A stretch of 36,147 nucleotides of DNA from Candidatus Magasanikbacteria bacterium GW2011_GWA2_37_8 (GTDB lineage Bacteria; Patescibacteriota; Patescibacteriia; Magasanikbacterales; GWA2-37-8), in the NCBI GenBank assembly GCA_000992085.1, contig LBTN01000002.1:1-36147 (forward strand), read 5' to 3'. Positions 1 to 9,252 of this stretch are shown in pieces. The notes below the pieces were generated by a model. That model searched no databases, had not been told where the DNA came from, and worked only from the letters and a program-made list of their open reading frames with translations. Both the position numbers and the translations under genes were made by a program. Numbering within the stretch: the stretch's first letter is position 1; every line of letters begins with the position of its first letter.

Positions 1-104
1 CAGGTGGAACCATATACGATTACAACGATTCAAAAGTTGAATATTTAAATAAATTTTTCAAAAAGAGACGTGCGTATTATCGAAAAAATTTCGGGATGGC
101 ATGA
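1..104 (+). CDS. C-terminal fragment of a CDS truncated by the window edge (reads ...GGTIYDYNDSKVEYLNKFFKKRRAYYRKNFGMA*); product unknown
   Basis: Open frame from position 3 to a TGA at 102-104, followed directly by a terminator-like hairpin. Confidence 0.45.
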   Translation, partial: GGTIYDYNDSKVEYLNKFFKKRRAYYRKNFGMA

Positions 105-118
105 TAATAATAAAAACA

Positions 119-147
119 AAAACAGCGACTAAGTAAGTCGTTGTTTT
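119..147 (+). terminator. Hairpin terminator AAAACAGCGACT-AAGTA-AGTCGTTGTTTT
   Basis: 12-bp stem including one G.U pair, with a T-rich 3' arm, just after the truncated CDS stop. Confidence 0.6.
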
Positions 148-242
148 CATTTACAATTTTTTAGGCAAGTGGGTCGCCCTACTTCTCACAATTTTAGCCA
201 ATGTTAGCCAAGAATGTGGGTCTGGACGATAAAAAAGTGGCC

Positions 243-336
243 TGGCGGAGAGGCAGGGATTCGAACCCTGGATACGGTTTTAATGCCGTATAACACATTA
301 GCAGTGTGCCGCTTTCGACCACTCAGCCACCTCTCC
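243..336 (-). tRNA. tRNA-Ser (anticodon GCU), CCA encoded
   Basis: Minus strand GGAGAGG...CCTCTCC acceptor stem, GGTTCGAATCC T-arm, long variable arm (class II), anticodon loop CACTGCTAATG, 3' CCA. Confidence 0.95.
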
Positions 337-389
337 ATAACGTAATAATTATAACAGAATAATCTAATTAGTCAACCCTAAACTATTAT

Positions 390-1061
390 TTAATCCTTTG
401 CCAAGGTTACTCCCCACACCACTTGCGTGCCAGATTGTTTTAAAATTTCGGCACACGATTGCATGGTGGTACCAGTAGTAAAAACATCATCTACCAAAAT
501 TACTTTGGCTGGTGCCGGTGTACTTCCCTGCCAAACAAATGCACCGGCCAAATTTTTTCGTCGGTCTTCTCCGCTTAGTTTTACCTGTTGAATAGTATTT
601 CGATTTCTTTTTAAACTAGATTTGTCATATTTATGTTGAATACCTTGCATGGTAAAAAAATCCAACAAAATTTCTGAGAGGACTTCTGCTTGATTAAAAC
701 CCCGCTCTCGCTGCCGGCGCGGATAAAGTGGCACTGGAATTATTGTCCATTCTCCCCGCTTTAATTCCGTCGGTAATACTTTATCACCATATTTTGTCAC
801 TAATTTATCCCATACAATTTTAATATCACCAGCAAAATTGTATTTAAATTGTTTTATCAATTTTGCACCGGCTACACATTTATCGTAATTAAAAAAAGCT
901 GTTAAACCATCAACGGCCTTAACAGCTAAAAAAGTAGTGACACCGGTTAATTTTTCTTTTGTTAAGCATTTGTCGCACCACCACTCACCTTCATTACCAC
1001 AACTAATACAATAAACCGGAAATAAAATATCTTTAATTAAACTAATAAACTTTGAAAGCAT
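390..1061 (-). CDS. comF: ComF family phosphoribosyltransferase
   Basis: N-terminal CxxC...WWCxxC zinc-ribbon-like motif, PLYPRRQRERGFNQAEVL, and VILVDDVFTTGTTM PRPP-binding motif. Start trimmed to MLSKFISLIKDILFP because the ORF's upstream 40 aa contain repeat-derived 'HPERSRGIP'. Confidence 0.88.
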   Translation of the reverse strand: MLSKFISLIKDILFPVYCISCGNEGEWWCDKCLTKEKLTGVTTFLAVKAVDGLTAFFNYDKCVAGAKLIKQFKYNFAGDIKIVWDKLVTKYGDKVLPTELKRGEWTIIPVPLYPRRQRERGFNQAEVLSEILLDFFTMQGIQHKYDKSSLKRNRNTIQQVKLSGEDRRKNLAGAFVWQGSTPAPAKVILVDDVFTTGTTMQSCAEILKQSGTQVVWGVTLAKD

Positions 1062-1147
1062 AAATACGAAAGGGATCCCTCGGCTACGCTCGGGATGACA
1101 GATAGATTCCTGCCTTCGCGGGGATGACAGTGTAAATTGTAAAATAT

Positions 1148-1744
1148 TTACTTCACAATCGCAAATTTTTCTACCAACCAATTATCACCGGTTTTTACTA
1201 AAAACACTTGAACGGTTTGATAGGTGCTACTAGTAATACTATTTTTTTCTTCTACGCTATTTGTTTTTAAAACTACCATAGCTTTATCGGCCGACCAATC
1301 GCCTAAATCCATGCTAATCACATTGGTAGTTACACCAACAAAACTTCCGGCTGTTGGGGCGGTTTTCATACGGGCACTAATTTTTATCCACATTTCTGGA
1401 GTTACCAGCTCTTGTACATCAGTGATATTTTGATAATCATTATCGGTCGAATAAGTGCTATAGCGTTCTAAAAAAATTCTGGCTAACTGTTTTACAGCAT
1501 TTTGTTCGGCTTCAAGCGGTGTTGCTGGCTTGATTACAGCACCACTAGGCGGAGTTACAGTTACCCCATTTTGAGCCAAAGTAACACCATTATTAATACT
1601 AATTGTGTTAACTTGCTCGTTACCACCAGGAACAACCGTTGGTGTTGGATTTTTTCGCGCAATTATTAACAACAAACTAATACCCAGGATAAACAAAACT
1701 ACTAAACTAATAATAATAAACAACCGAGCGCGTAATGATAACAT
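1148..1744 (-). CDS. Membrane-anchored hypothetical protein encoded with the T4SS-like genes
   Basis: N-terminal hydrophobic anchor (LFIIISLVVLFILGISLLLII) followed by a soluble domain; same strand, tightly downstream of virB4. Confidence 0.6.
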   Translation of the reverse strand: MLSLRARLFIIISLVVLFILGISLLLIIARKNPTPTVVPGGNEQVNTISINNGVTLAQNGVTVTPPSGAVIKPATPLEAEQNAVKQLARIFLERYSTYSTDNDYQNITDVQELVTPEMWIKISARMKTAPTAGSFVGVTTNVISMDLGDWSADKAMVVLKTNSVEEKNSITSSTYQTVQVFLVKTGDNWLVEKFAIVK

Positions 1745-1766
1745 AAAACAAAATACTAATTAATAA

Positions 1767-3638
1767 TTATTTACCAGTTTGTTGTTCAAAATCTCTCTTG
1801 GCCTTTTCGATCTCTAACAATTGTTGTGGATTAGTGGTTACTAATTGATCTTCGGTATAAGAAGCCACCACTTTGATAGCTGCATGTTTTAAACCAGCAA
1901 AAAATATACCTTCACCCGGACCAGATTCCAATAATAAATATTTTTCGCTATCCGTTAACATAAATACCTTTTGCACCGTATCAACAGCGGCTGGCGATTG
2001 ACGCAAGAGCATCTGTAAAGCCGAGTTGGTAACAATTGCTTGGCCATATTGCGAACGTAAAAAGTCGTTTACATCTTGAGTAATAGTGGTAACACCCAAA
2101 AAATATTTACGACAACGTTTAACCAAAGCAAAGATAAAACGTGCCGAATCTTCATGCTGCATTAACCACCATGCTTCGTCGATAACCAAAATACGTTTCT
2201 TACGTTCCGAACGAACCACATTCCAAATGTAGTTAACAATCGAATAAATTGCTAATGGACGAAGTTCGTCTTCCAAATCACGCACCGAAAACACCACTAA
2301 CTGATTTTTCATATCTACATTAGTGGGCGAATTAAATAACCCGCTAAAAGTACCTTCGGTAAACTTTTGTAATTTTAATACCAAATCCCCCGCCCCTTCC
2401 ATACCTTCTAACACTTCTTGCAAATCTTGCATGATAGGCGAAGAAACTGTGGCCAAATCAGCTTCTGGAGTAATATCTTTTTTGGCGTAAGTTTCGATTA
2501 AGGCGCGATCAACAATTGAATCTTGTTCGGTAGTTAAACCGCCAAGCATAATACGCAACAAGCCTTTGGTAGTAATTACCGCACCCCGGATAACATCTTC
2601 GGTAGAAATTTCCTGACCAATTGGCCGTGGTAAATCAAACGGATTAACTTTACTTTCTGAGGACAAAGAAATATTAATATAAGTACCACCCACAGCATCG
2701 CACAAATGCTTGTATTCCATTTCTGGATCGATAACAATTATATCCACCCCCATCATTAAGGTACGTAAAATTTCTAGTTTAATTGAATAACTTTTACCAG
2801 CACCAGCAGTGGCAAACACCACCATGTTTGCATTCATGAGAGAAAACCGATCAAACAAAATTAAACTGTTATTATGACGATTAATACCATACAAAATACC
2901 ATCATCCGAAGTTAACTCGGCTGAAATAAACGGAAAAGACGCAGCAATTGGCGATGAATTCATGTTAAACGAAATCATTAATTCATCGTTACAAAGTGGT
3001 AAAGTAGAATTAAAACCTTGTTCGGCCTGATACAAAACTTTACGACTATTTATAAGTTTGGAGCCAAAAATGCTTTCCACATCTTCTGTAACTTGGTCTA
3101 ACTGTTCTTTATTTTTTGAATAAATCGTAACATAAAAAGCAAACTGGAAAAAGTGTTCCGTACCCTGAGTTAAATCATCGCGCAAACCTTCAATATCACG
3201 GAGCGCTGTTTCGCGAAGCGGATCGCGAGGGGCACCTTTATCACGATCGGCCGATAATTGTGCCTCCAAAGCACCCACTTTATTTTTTAGTTGTTTTAAA
3301 ATAATGGCCGATTTTACTGGATAAAAAAACATACTAATGTCCATATTGATGGACAAATTAATAATTGGCGAACTCCAACCCACTGTAATATAACGCGGAT
3401 AACTGGTAATAAAAATAGTACGACAAAATACTGTGCCCAATTGCAAAAAGCTAGATTCGACATTAAACGCCGCTGGAGCAACTAAATCACGAATCGAAAC
3501 TACACCTTCGCGATAGACACGCTCTTCTTCTAGGGTAGTTAACTCGACATTAGCACCTTGTGCCAAAGCAGCCGCCTCACGCCCAGCCGCTCCCGTAGGT
3601 TTAAATGGTTTTTGACTAGATAGTGGTTTAAAAGCCAT
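1767..3638 (-). CDS. VirB4-like type IV secretion ATPase
   Basis: Walker A GAGKSYSIKLEILR, Walker B RILVIDEAWWLM, TTITQDVNDFL, typical VirB4/TraC C-terminal domain. Confidence 0.92.
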   Translation of the reverse strand: MAFKPLSSQKPFKPTGAAGREAAALAQGANVELTTLEEERVYREGVVSIRDLVAPAAFNVESSFLQLGTVFCRTIFITSYPRYITVGWSSPIINLSINMDISMFFYPVKSAIILKQLKNKVGALEAQLSADRDKGAPRDPLRETALRDIEGLRDDLTQGTEHFFQFAFYVTIYSKNKEQLDQVTEDVESIFGSKLINSRKVLYQAEQGFNSTLPLCNDELMISFNMNSSPIAASFPFISAELTSDDGILYGINRHNNSLILFDRFSLMNANMVVFATAGAGKSYSIKLEILRTLMMGVDIIVIDPEMEYKHLCDAVGGTYINISLSSESKVNPFDLPRPIGQEISTEDVIRGAVITTKGLLRIMLGGLTTEQDSIVDRALIETYAKKDITPEADLATVSSPIMQDLQEVLEGMEGAGDLVLKLQKFTEGTFSGLFNSPTNVDMKNQLVVFSVRDLEDELRPLAIYSIVNYIWNVVRSERKKRILVIDEAWWLMQHEDSARFIFALVKRCRKYFLGVTTITQDVNDFLRSQYGQAIVTNSALQMLLRQSPAAVDTVQKVFMLTDSEKYLLLESGPGEGIFFAGLKHAAIKVVASYTEDQLVTTNPQQLLEIEKAKRDFEQQTGK

Positions 3639-3739
3639 AGGTTAGAGTTTTTAAGTTATAAAGTTATAAAGTTCATAAAGATTGGATTAAAGTTTGTATA
3701 TTATTACTTTACAAACTTTATAACTTTATAAACTTGCTT

Positions 3740-4423
3740 CTATTTTTCTACCTGAATCGCTTCAAGCGGCGGCAAATGTTCGGTTAAAGCAATATCGGGA
3801 TTATAGGTAGAATAAAATAATTCGATTAATGATTGAGTATCAAGTTGTACCACTTCTAAGCCCATACTAGACAAACCAGCCTGCACCTGACGTACACGCG
3901 CATCCAAATCTTGTTTGCGTTTTAAAAAACGCTCTTCTTTTAATTTTACAGTTACTGCTGGGTTAACCACTTCGGTTAAACGTGCCCAAAAACTTTTCTT
4001 TTTGTTGGACAATGGATCAAACGGCACAATAACATAAAATTGTTTGCTCATAATGTGCCCCAAATCTACTAATTCGGAAACAAACGAACGATAATCCGCA
4101 ATTTGTACACGCAATAATTCGTTACTTTGTTCACGCTCGCGTTGTAATAATTTATCTAGATAAGGTTTAATGTACAACTCACGTGATTGAACAATTATTT
4201 GTAAAGGATGATCAAGACCATTTAAAAAAGAAACGTACGAAGACACAATAGCGGTTTGTTCGTCTTCATTTTTTAATGCAAAATTAATACTTGAAACCAT
4301 AAGTACTGCACGCAAAGTGCCATCTTTTAATACCACTGTATCGTGTTGAATTTCGGCAATCTGCAAATGGTGTTGGGTAGATGGTATAGCTTGTTTTTTT
4401 CTTTTGGCTGATTTGTTTTGCAT
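3740..4423 (-). CDS. TraC-like/VirB4 N-terminal-domain-like protein
   Basis: 227 aa with HDTVVLKDGTLRAVLMVSSINFALKNEDEQ; located between PrgI and VirB4 genes. Confidence 0.65.
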   Translation of the reverse strand: MQNKSAKRKKQAIPSTQHHLQIAEIQHDTVVLKDGTLRAVLMVSSINFALKNEDEQTAIVSSYVSFLNGLDHPLQIIVQSRELYIKPYLDKLLQREREQSNELLRVQIADYRSFVSELVDLGHIMSKQFYVIVPFDPLSNKKKSFWARLTEVVNPAVTVKLKEERFLKRKQDLDARVRQVQAGLSSMGLEVVQLDTQSLIELFYSTYNPDIALTEHLPPLEAIQVEK

Positions 4424-4436
4424 AGATTAAAAATTA

Positions 4437-4862
4437 TCACTCTGGTTTATAATACCCGCCTGTATTTACAGTTAAAGACAAATCTCTTATTCTGTTATAA
4501 GATAAGCGAGGAATCTCTTTGGCTACTTCTACTACCACTACCTTACTAGAAGCCCGGAAATCTTCTAATTCTTTTTTAGTAAAAAATTTTTGCCATATCC
4601 GACGACTGGGCCGACGTAATGTTTGTATAATATTTAAAATAAAATAATGAAAAGGTTGCCCATTAATCTTAACAAACGCCAAGATTAAAGCAAAACTACC
4701 CAAAACTGCCAGTAGAAAAATAAATAAAGTAGTATCGGCCAATTTCCAAGCAATACCCACAATTAAACCAGCCACTAATAAAATAAGAAACTGGCGAGTC
4801 GTTACCGGCCCAAAAATTTTATCTTCTACATCAATAAATTGTGGTACAACAAATTGCTCCAT
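4437..4862 (-). CDS. PrgI family T4SS protein
   Basis: FVVPQFIDVEDKIFGPVTTRQFLILLVAG followed by paired TM segments, as in the PrgI family; directly upstream of TraC-like/VirB4. Confidence 0.82.
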   Translation of the reverse strand: MEQFVVPQFIDVEDKIFGPVTTRQFLILLVAGLIVGIAWKLADTTLFIFLLAVLGSFALILAFVKINGQPFHYFILNIIQTLRRPSRRIWQKFFTKKELEDFRASSKVVVVEVAKEIPRLSYNRIRDLSLTVNTGGYYKPE

Positions 4863-4938
4863 AGTGATGTTAGTTTTTAAAGTTATAAGGTCAAAAATTC
4901 ACAATCCACTACTTTATAAACTTTATAACTTTCAAACT

Positions 4939-6057
4939 TTACAAACCCAGCTCTTTTTCCATTTCAATAATCGCTTTAATTTCTTCCATCTTAATCCCCT
5001 GCCCGCTGGCAACTAAATTGGCTAAGGGGATTTTTTTATTTACAGCAGTACCTACGGCGTTTAGATAATCTTGATATAATGGACAACTTTTCCACGCGGC
5101 CACACCATCAAAATACAAACCAATAAATTCTTCTTTTAAATTAAGAAATTTTTGTTTTAAACGATTAGCCGATTCGGTTGGTTTGTCGGATAAACGACGA
5201 AAATCGGTTAAGGTAAAACGACTAATTTCTTCTACCGGGCTAACTGTTATTGATTTTCCAATAATGTCCTGCATCGGTGGGTTTTTTATTACCGGACGTG
5301 GTGAAATTTTAAATTGGGGCGCAGGCGACGGCTTAAGCTCAACAGGTTTGGCACTTGACTGGGCAGGCGGTAATACGGTTTTTTTAGGCGCGTGTATAAA
5401 AGCGTTAAATGGAGTACTAATGGCTGGAATTTCGTTTGGCTCAACCATAGGTAACATTTTTTCACTGTCATTTCGAACGAGGCTCGCGCCAACGAGAGAT
5501 CTTTTTGCAAATAGGCTCTCTAATTCTCCCTGATTATTATTTTGAGACAACATTGTTAATTTACAAGCATTAACTAATTCTTCGGCTTGTATTTCGGTTA
5601 ACCCTAATCCCCCTTCTTTAATAGATCGTAAAGAAATATCACGAAATTCATCTTCGCTACGAATATCTTTTAAACGTAACTGGATCGCACTGCGCAGCCG
5701 ATTTTGCCAATTGGCTGGCACAACAAAAGATAATTTTTTTATTACCGTGTCTGCCTGATCCAATCTTTTATCACTTAATTTTTGTAACGAGGTCGGCAAG
5801 GGCTCATCTTCTTCAAGTAAAGATTTTTCGTTTTCTAATTTTGTTGTAGCAACTGGTTGATTAACTACCGGCGCAGGCATTACTACTGGTGCTGACATAG
5901 AAACCGAGGTCGGTGCGGCGACTGGTGCAACTGATACTGGCTCATTCGTTGGTACAGCCACGCTTTTCTTATTTTTTAATTCATCTAAAGATACCCGCAC
6001 AAACGTACCGTCGGCTTTTTTTACTAAAACTGTAGGTTGTGTACTACCATTTACCAT
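4939..6057 (-). CDS. Hypothetical protein with Pro/Ala-rich low-complexity linkers, carrying an in-frame REP-like insertion
   Basis: 372-aa ORF in the T4SS-like cluster; contains KRSLVGASLVRNDSE, the translation of an interspersed repeat. Confidence 0.6.
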   Translation of the reverse strand: MVNGSTQPTVLVKKADGTFVRVSLDELKNKKSVAVPTNEPVSVAPVAAPTSVSMSAPVVMPAPVVNQPVATTKLENEKSLLEEDEPLPTSLQKLSDKRLDQADTVIKKLSFVVPANWQNRLRSAIQLRLKDIRSEDEFRDISLRSIKEGGLGLTEIQAEELVNACKLTMLSQNNNQGELESLFAKRSLVGASLVRNDSEKMLPMVEPNEIPAISTPFNAFIHAPKKTVLPPAQSSAKPVELKPSPAPQFKISPRPVIKNPPMQDIIGKSITVSPVEEISRFTLTDFRRLSDKPTESANRLKQKFLNLKEEFIGLYFDGVAAWKSCPLYQDYLNAVGTAVNKKIPLANLVASGQGIKMEEIKAIIEMEKELGL

Positions 6058-6154
6058 ATTTTATAATTACCTATTTTGTCATCCTGAGCGAAGCCGAGGC
6101 CGAAGGTACTCCGAGGAGTAGATCCCTCCACTACGGTCGGGATGACAATTAATT

Positions 6155-7267
6155 TTATTCTTTCCATTTAAATTTGCCGTCAGCTTCATCAAAATAATAT
6201 AATTCAGCAATAGCTGGGTCGTTGTGATCTTCGGATAGTTGATTAAGTGTTTTTAATACACCAGATAAATCCTCATATTCACCGTTAATATCTTTAATAA
6301 AATTTTTATTAACAATATTTTTTACCTGATCAGTAGTAAATTTTTCTGGTTTTCTATTAATAACACTGCTATTGTAAAATGCCAAATCTTCTTCAGTAAC
6401 CACGAATTGATTACCTAATAAACCAGAGTATAAATACAACGCCTCACGAACAATCATCCTTTCTGGCTCACTGCAATTTTTCCATTCTTCTTTTTGATTA
6501 ATAAAATTTAACAAATTAATACCATCAAAAATACCGCGGTTAAAAGCCCTAAATCGATCAACCCAATAAGATAATTTCACTTCATTGCCAGACAGATCTT
6601 TGCCAACTGGCCATTTATTATCATAAACCATAGTGGCAAAAATGGCTAGTTTTTGACGACGGTCGACAATTAATAAATCTTTATCAATTGCCTGAGTAAT
6701 TGGCACACCTAAATCTATTCCTAGTGTTATGGCTAATTGTAGATAAAATGAATTCAGCACAAACACCTGCCACTCATCGTACAAATCAGCGTAATATCTG
6801 GTAAATAACAACAAACAAACTCGAGAATAATATGCGGCCAATTCATCTTCTAATTCGGAAAAGAGAAAATCGTCGCTAGTATAAGTTTCAAACTTTTTTA
6901 ATAATTCCAAAACTGGTTGCGTATAATAACCGACATGCCACAAACTAAGAGAATATAAAAATTGAGCACCAAAATCTTCGCTGACTAAAAGTTCGGAACT
7001 TATTTCTAGTTTCAGTACTTGGTCGGCACTGTACCAAGCAAAACTGTCTTCAACTTCGCCACGTAAATATTTAACCAACCTTTCATAATTTCCAATCATC
7101 TCTTCCCAATCATCTCCATCTATAGGTGATAACACACCGAGTAGATACACCTCCCTCGAATCCAACTTTAAATTTTGCCAACGCAACAAAACTGACACCA
7201 TCTCTGGGTCTTGTTTTGCCAAATCCTGCAAAATTTTCCCTACGTCTTTTTTGAAGTAGGCCTCCAT
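6155..7267 (-). CDS. Hypothetical protein
   Basis: 370-aa ORF in the same-strand cluster, closely spaced to the next gene; no family recognised. Confidence 0.6.
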   Translation of the reverse strand: MEAYFKKDVGKILQDLAKQDPEMVSVLLRWQNLKLDSREVYLLGVLSPIDGDDWEEMIGNYERLVKYLRGEVEDSFAWYSADQVLKLEISSELLVSEDFGAQFLYSLSLWHVGYYTQPVLELLKKFETYTSDDFLFSELEDELAAYYSRVCLLLFTRYYADLYDEWQVFVLNSFYLQLAITLGIDLGVPITQAIDKDLLIVDRRQKLAIFATMVYDNKWPVGKDLSGNEVKLSYWVDRFRAFNRGIFDGINLLNFINQKEEWKNCSEPERMIVREALYLYSGLLGNQFVVTEEDLAFYNSSVINRKPEKFTTDQVKNIVNKNFIKDINGEYEDLSGVLKTLNQLSEDHNDPAIAELYYFDEADGKFKWKE

Positions 7268-7271
7268 AGGT

Positions 7272-9227
7272 TTAAGGTTTAATTTTTTTACGATCTTCTG
7301 GTGTTATTTCACCTAAAATTCTAATAAATGCAGTAATTATAATATCTTTATTTTCTCTATCAATATCATCTAGGCTAAACAAATTTTCTAAATCTTCAGA
7401 AACTTCATCATATTTTTCGTTTAATAATATACTTACTATACAATCAAAATCTTTAGAAAGATCCAAGTCTTTTAATTCTGGAGGTATCTGAGGATCTTGT
7501 TTGTTTAATCCAGCTGGCCATTTTCTAAACTCAGCACTTGAGCCTTTATTAATATATTTATTAATAAACTCTCTAGCTTCAGCACCAAGTAAAGAACTCA
7601 ATATTTTATGTATATTAGGACCGTAAACTTCTGGCTGTTTGTCTCCAATAGTAAATTCATCTCCTGGTTTTGCGCTATCAAGCGATTCTTGAGCTTTGCT
7701 TACTAAATTTTTTGCACCCGCTTGATCGATATGCCCAGCCGAAACTCGACGTGAAACATATTTCATTAATTCATTAAAACCACGGAAGCACATTTTTTCA
7801 ATCGGTCCACCATCTTTATCCATATTGCGTCCTGTTATCCATATTTCAAAATCTTGAAAAACTTCTCGATTATTTAACAAAGATTGCCCACCCTTACTAC
7901 CGCCGACACCGTAAGTGGTAGCCACAGCTGTCAACCAATCATTTGGGTTGTTTATAATACAAGGAATTAAAATATCAGTTACCATTACATCAGCCGCTTC
8001 TTTGCTAGTTAACCCACGACCACGAATACGTTTTACGCTTTCATCATAACGAGCCTTGATACCAGCTATTGCGTTACCTTCTAAATTTTTACCACCAATA
8101 TAAACTTTCTTTTTTTCTTTTTTAGTGGTTGCGTCGATTTCTGTTTCAACATAATTACCGGCCACCTCGGTTAAAGTAATACCCACCATAGCTTTGGCCA
8201 TACGTTGAGTTTTTTGCACATTACGAATATCGCCACCACGACGACGTTGGGTTAAATCATGCAAACTAAAACGTACAAAAGTACCGTTGGCTTCTTCATC
8301 GCATTCAGCAATTTCTTGTGGCTGACCATTCATACCATTTTTTTCTTGCTTTAACAAATCGCTCATGGTAATTTTTTCTGCCAACCGTCCACTTAACGGT
8401 ATATAAGCTACTTCATCTGGGCCACTACCATAAGCCATCTGCAAAGAATGCCCTGCCATTTCACGATGACCATCAGAACTACCACGCCATTCGGCCATAA
8501 GTTGTAAACCAATTTGTACATCCTCATCTTTTATTCTATCAAAATATGCATCAATATCAATTGTTTTATAATCATCTCGCGGATTTTGAGTATTATCTAA
8601 CAAGTCCACTACAAAATCTTTTTCTATTTCGTGCCCCCCATCATCCACGGATGTCTGTTTAATAACTCGAGAAAGACCACCTTTTTTAACAAAATAGTTA
8701 TAAACTAATTCATCAAGATCAAATTTATCTGTTACCAATTCTCGATTCATTTTTATTACATCTACCAAATGAGCAAAATCTGCCAAACTTACTTTTTTCT
8801 CTTCTTCTTCTCCAGTATTAGGGTTTTTTACTTTTACATCAAAAACTTTCTCATCTCCTCGGCCATCCTTTAACATTGGATAAATTTTCTTTGGCACATC
8901 CGAAAAACCAATACCGCCAAATATTTTTAATTGGTCACTACAAACATTCATACCGTCCAAAATTTTACCAATTCGCCAATGAGTCACAGCGTTTGGAACA
9001 TCACAATTAAACATAGCAAAAACCTCCAAATAATTCATTCGGCTATAATCCATAGTTTTGTTATCCCAATCTTGTTTTAAACGTTCTCGCAAATTAGGTT
9101 CAAAAAACTCATCTCCATAATCTATATATTGTAAAGACAAGTCTAACGCTCTACGAGTTACACCGCTTTCGGCTCTTGATTGTTCTGCTTCTCTATTTCT
9201 TCCTCCTTGTTCTTGGGTAGAAGTCAT
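7272..9227 (-). CDS. Hypothetical protein
   Basis: 651-aa ORF between VirB6-like and 370-aa genes; no family recognised. Confidence 0.62.
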   Translation of the reverse strand: MTSTQEQGGRNREAEQSRAESGVTRRALDLSLQYIDYGDEFFEPNLRERLKQDWDNKTMDYSRMNYLEVFAMFNCDVPNAVTHWRIGKILDGMNVCSDQLKIFGGIGFSDVPKKIYPMLKDGRGDEKVFDVKVKNPNTGEEEEKKVSLADFAHLVDVIKMNRELVTDKFDLDELVYNYFVKKGGLSRVIKQTSVDDGGHEIEKDFVVDLLDNTQNPRDDYKTIDIDAYFDRIKDEDVQIGLQLMAEWRGSSDGHREMAGHSLQMAYGSGPDEVAYIPLSGRLAEKITMSDLLKQEKNGMNGQPQEIAECDEEANGTFVRFSLHDLTQRRRGGDIRNVQKTQRMAKAMVGITLTEVAGNYVETEIDATTKKEKKKVYIGGKNLEGNAIAGIKARYDESVKRIRGRGLTSKEAADVMVTDILIPCIINNPNDWLTAVATTYGVGGSKGGQSLLNNREVFQDFEIWITGRNMDKDGGPIEKMCFRGFNELMKYVSRRVSAGHIDQAGAKNLVSKAQESLDSAKPGDEFTIGDKQPEVYGPNIHKILSSLLGAEAREFINKYINKGSSAEFRKWPAGLNKQDPQIPPELKDLDLSKDFDCIVSILLNEKYDEVSEDLENLFSLDDIDRENKDIIITAFIRILGEITPEDRKKIKP

Positions 9228-9252
9228 ATATATTAAATTACTAAAATATTAT

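Noticed and set aside
1062-1181. N-terminal extension of the ComF ORF containing HPERSRGIP
   Set aside because: Translated intergenic repeat; internal Met at 1061 fits the family N-terminus.
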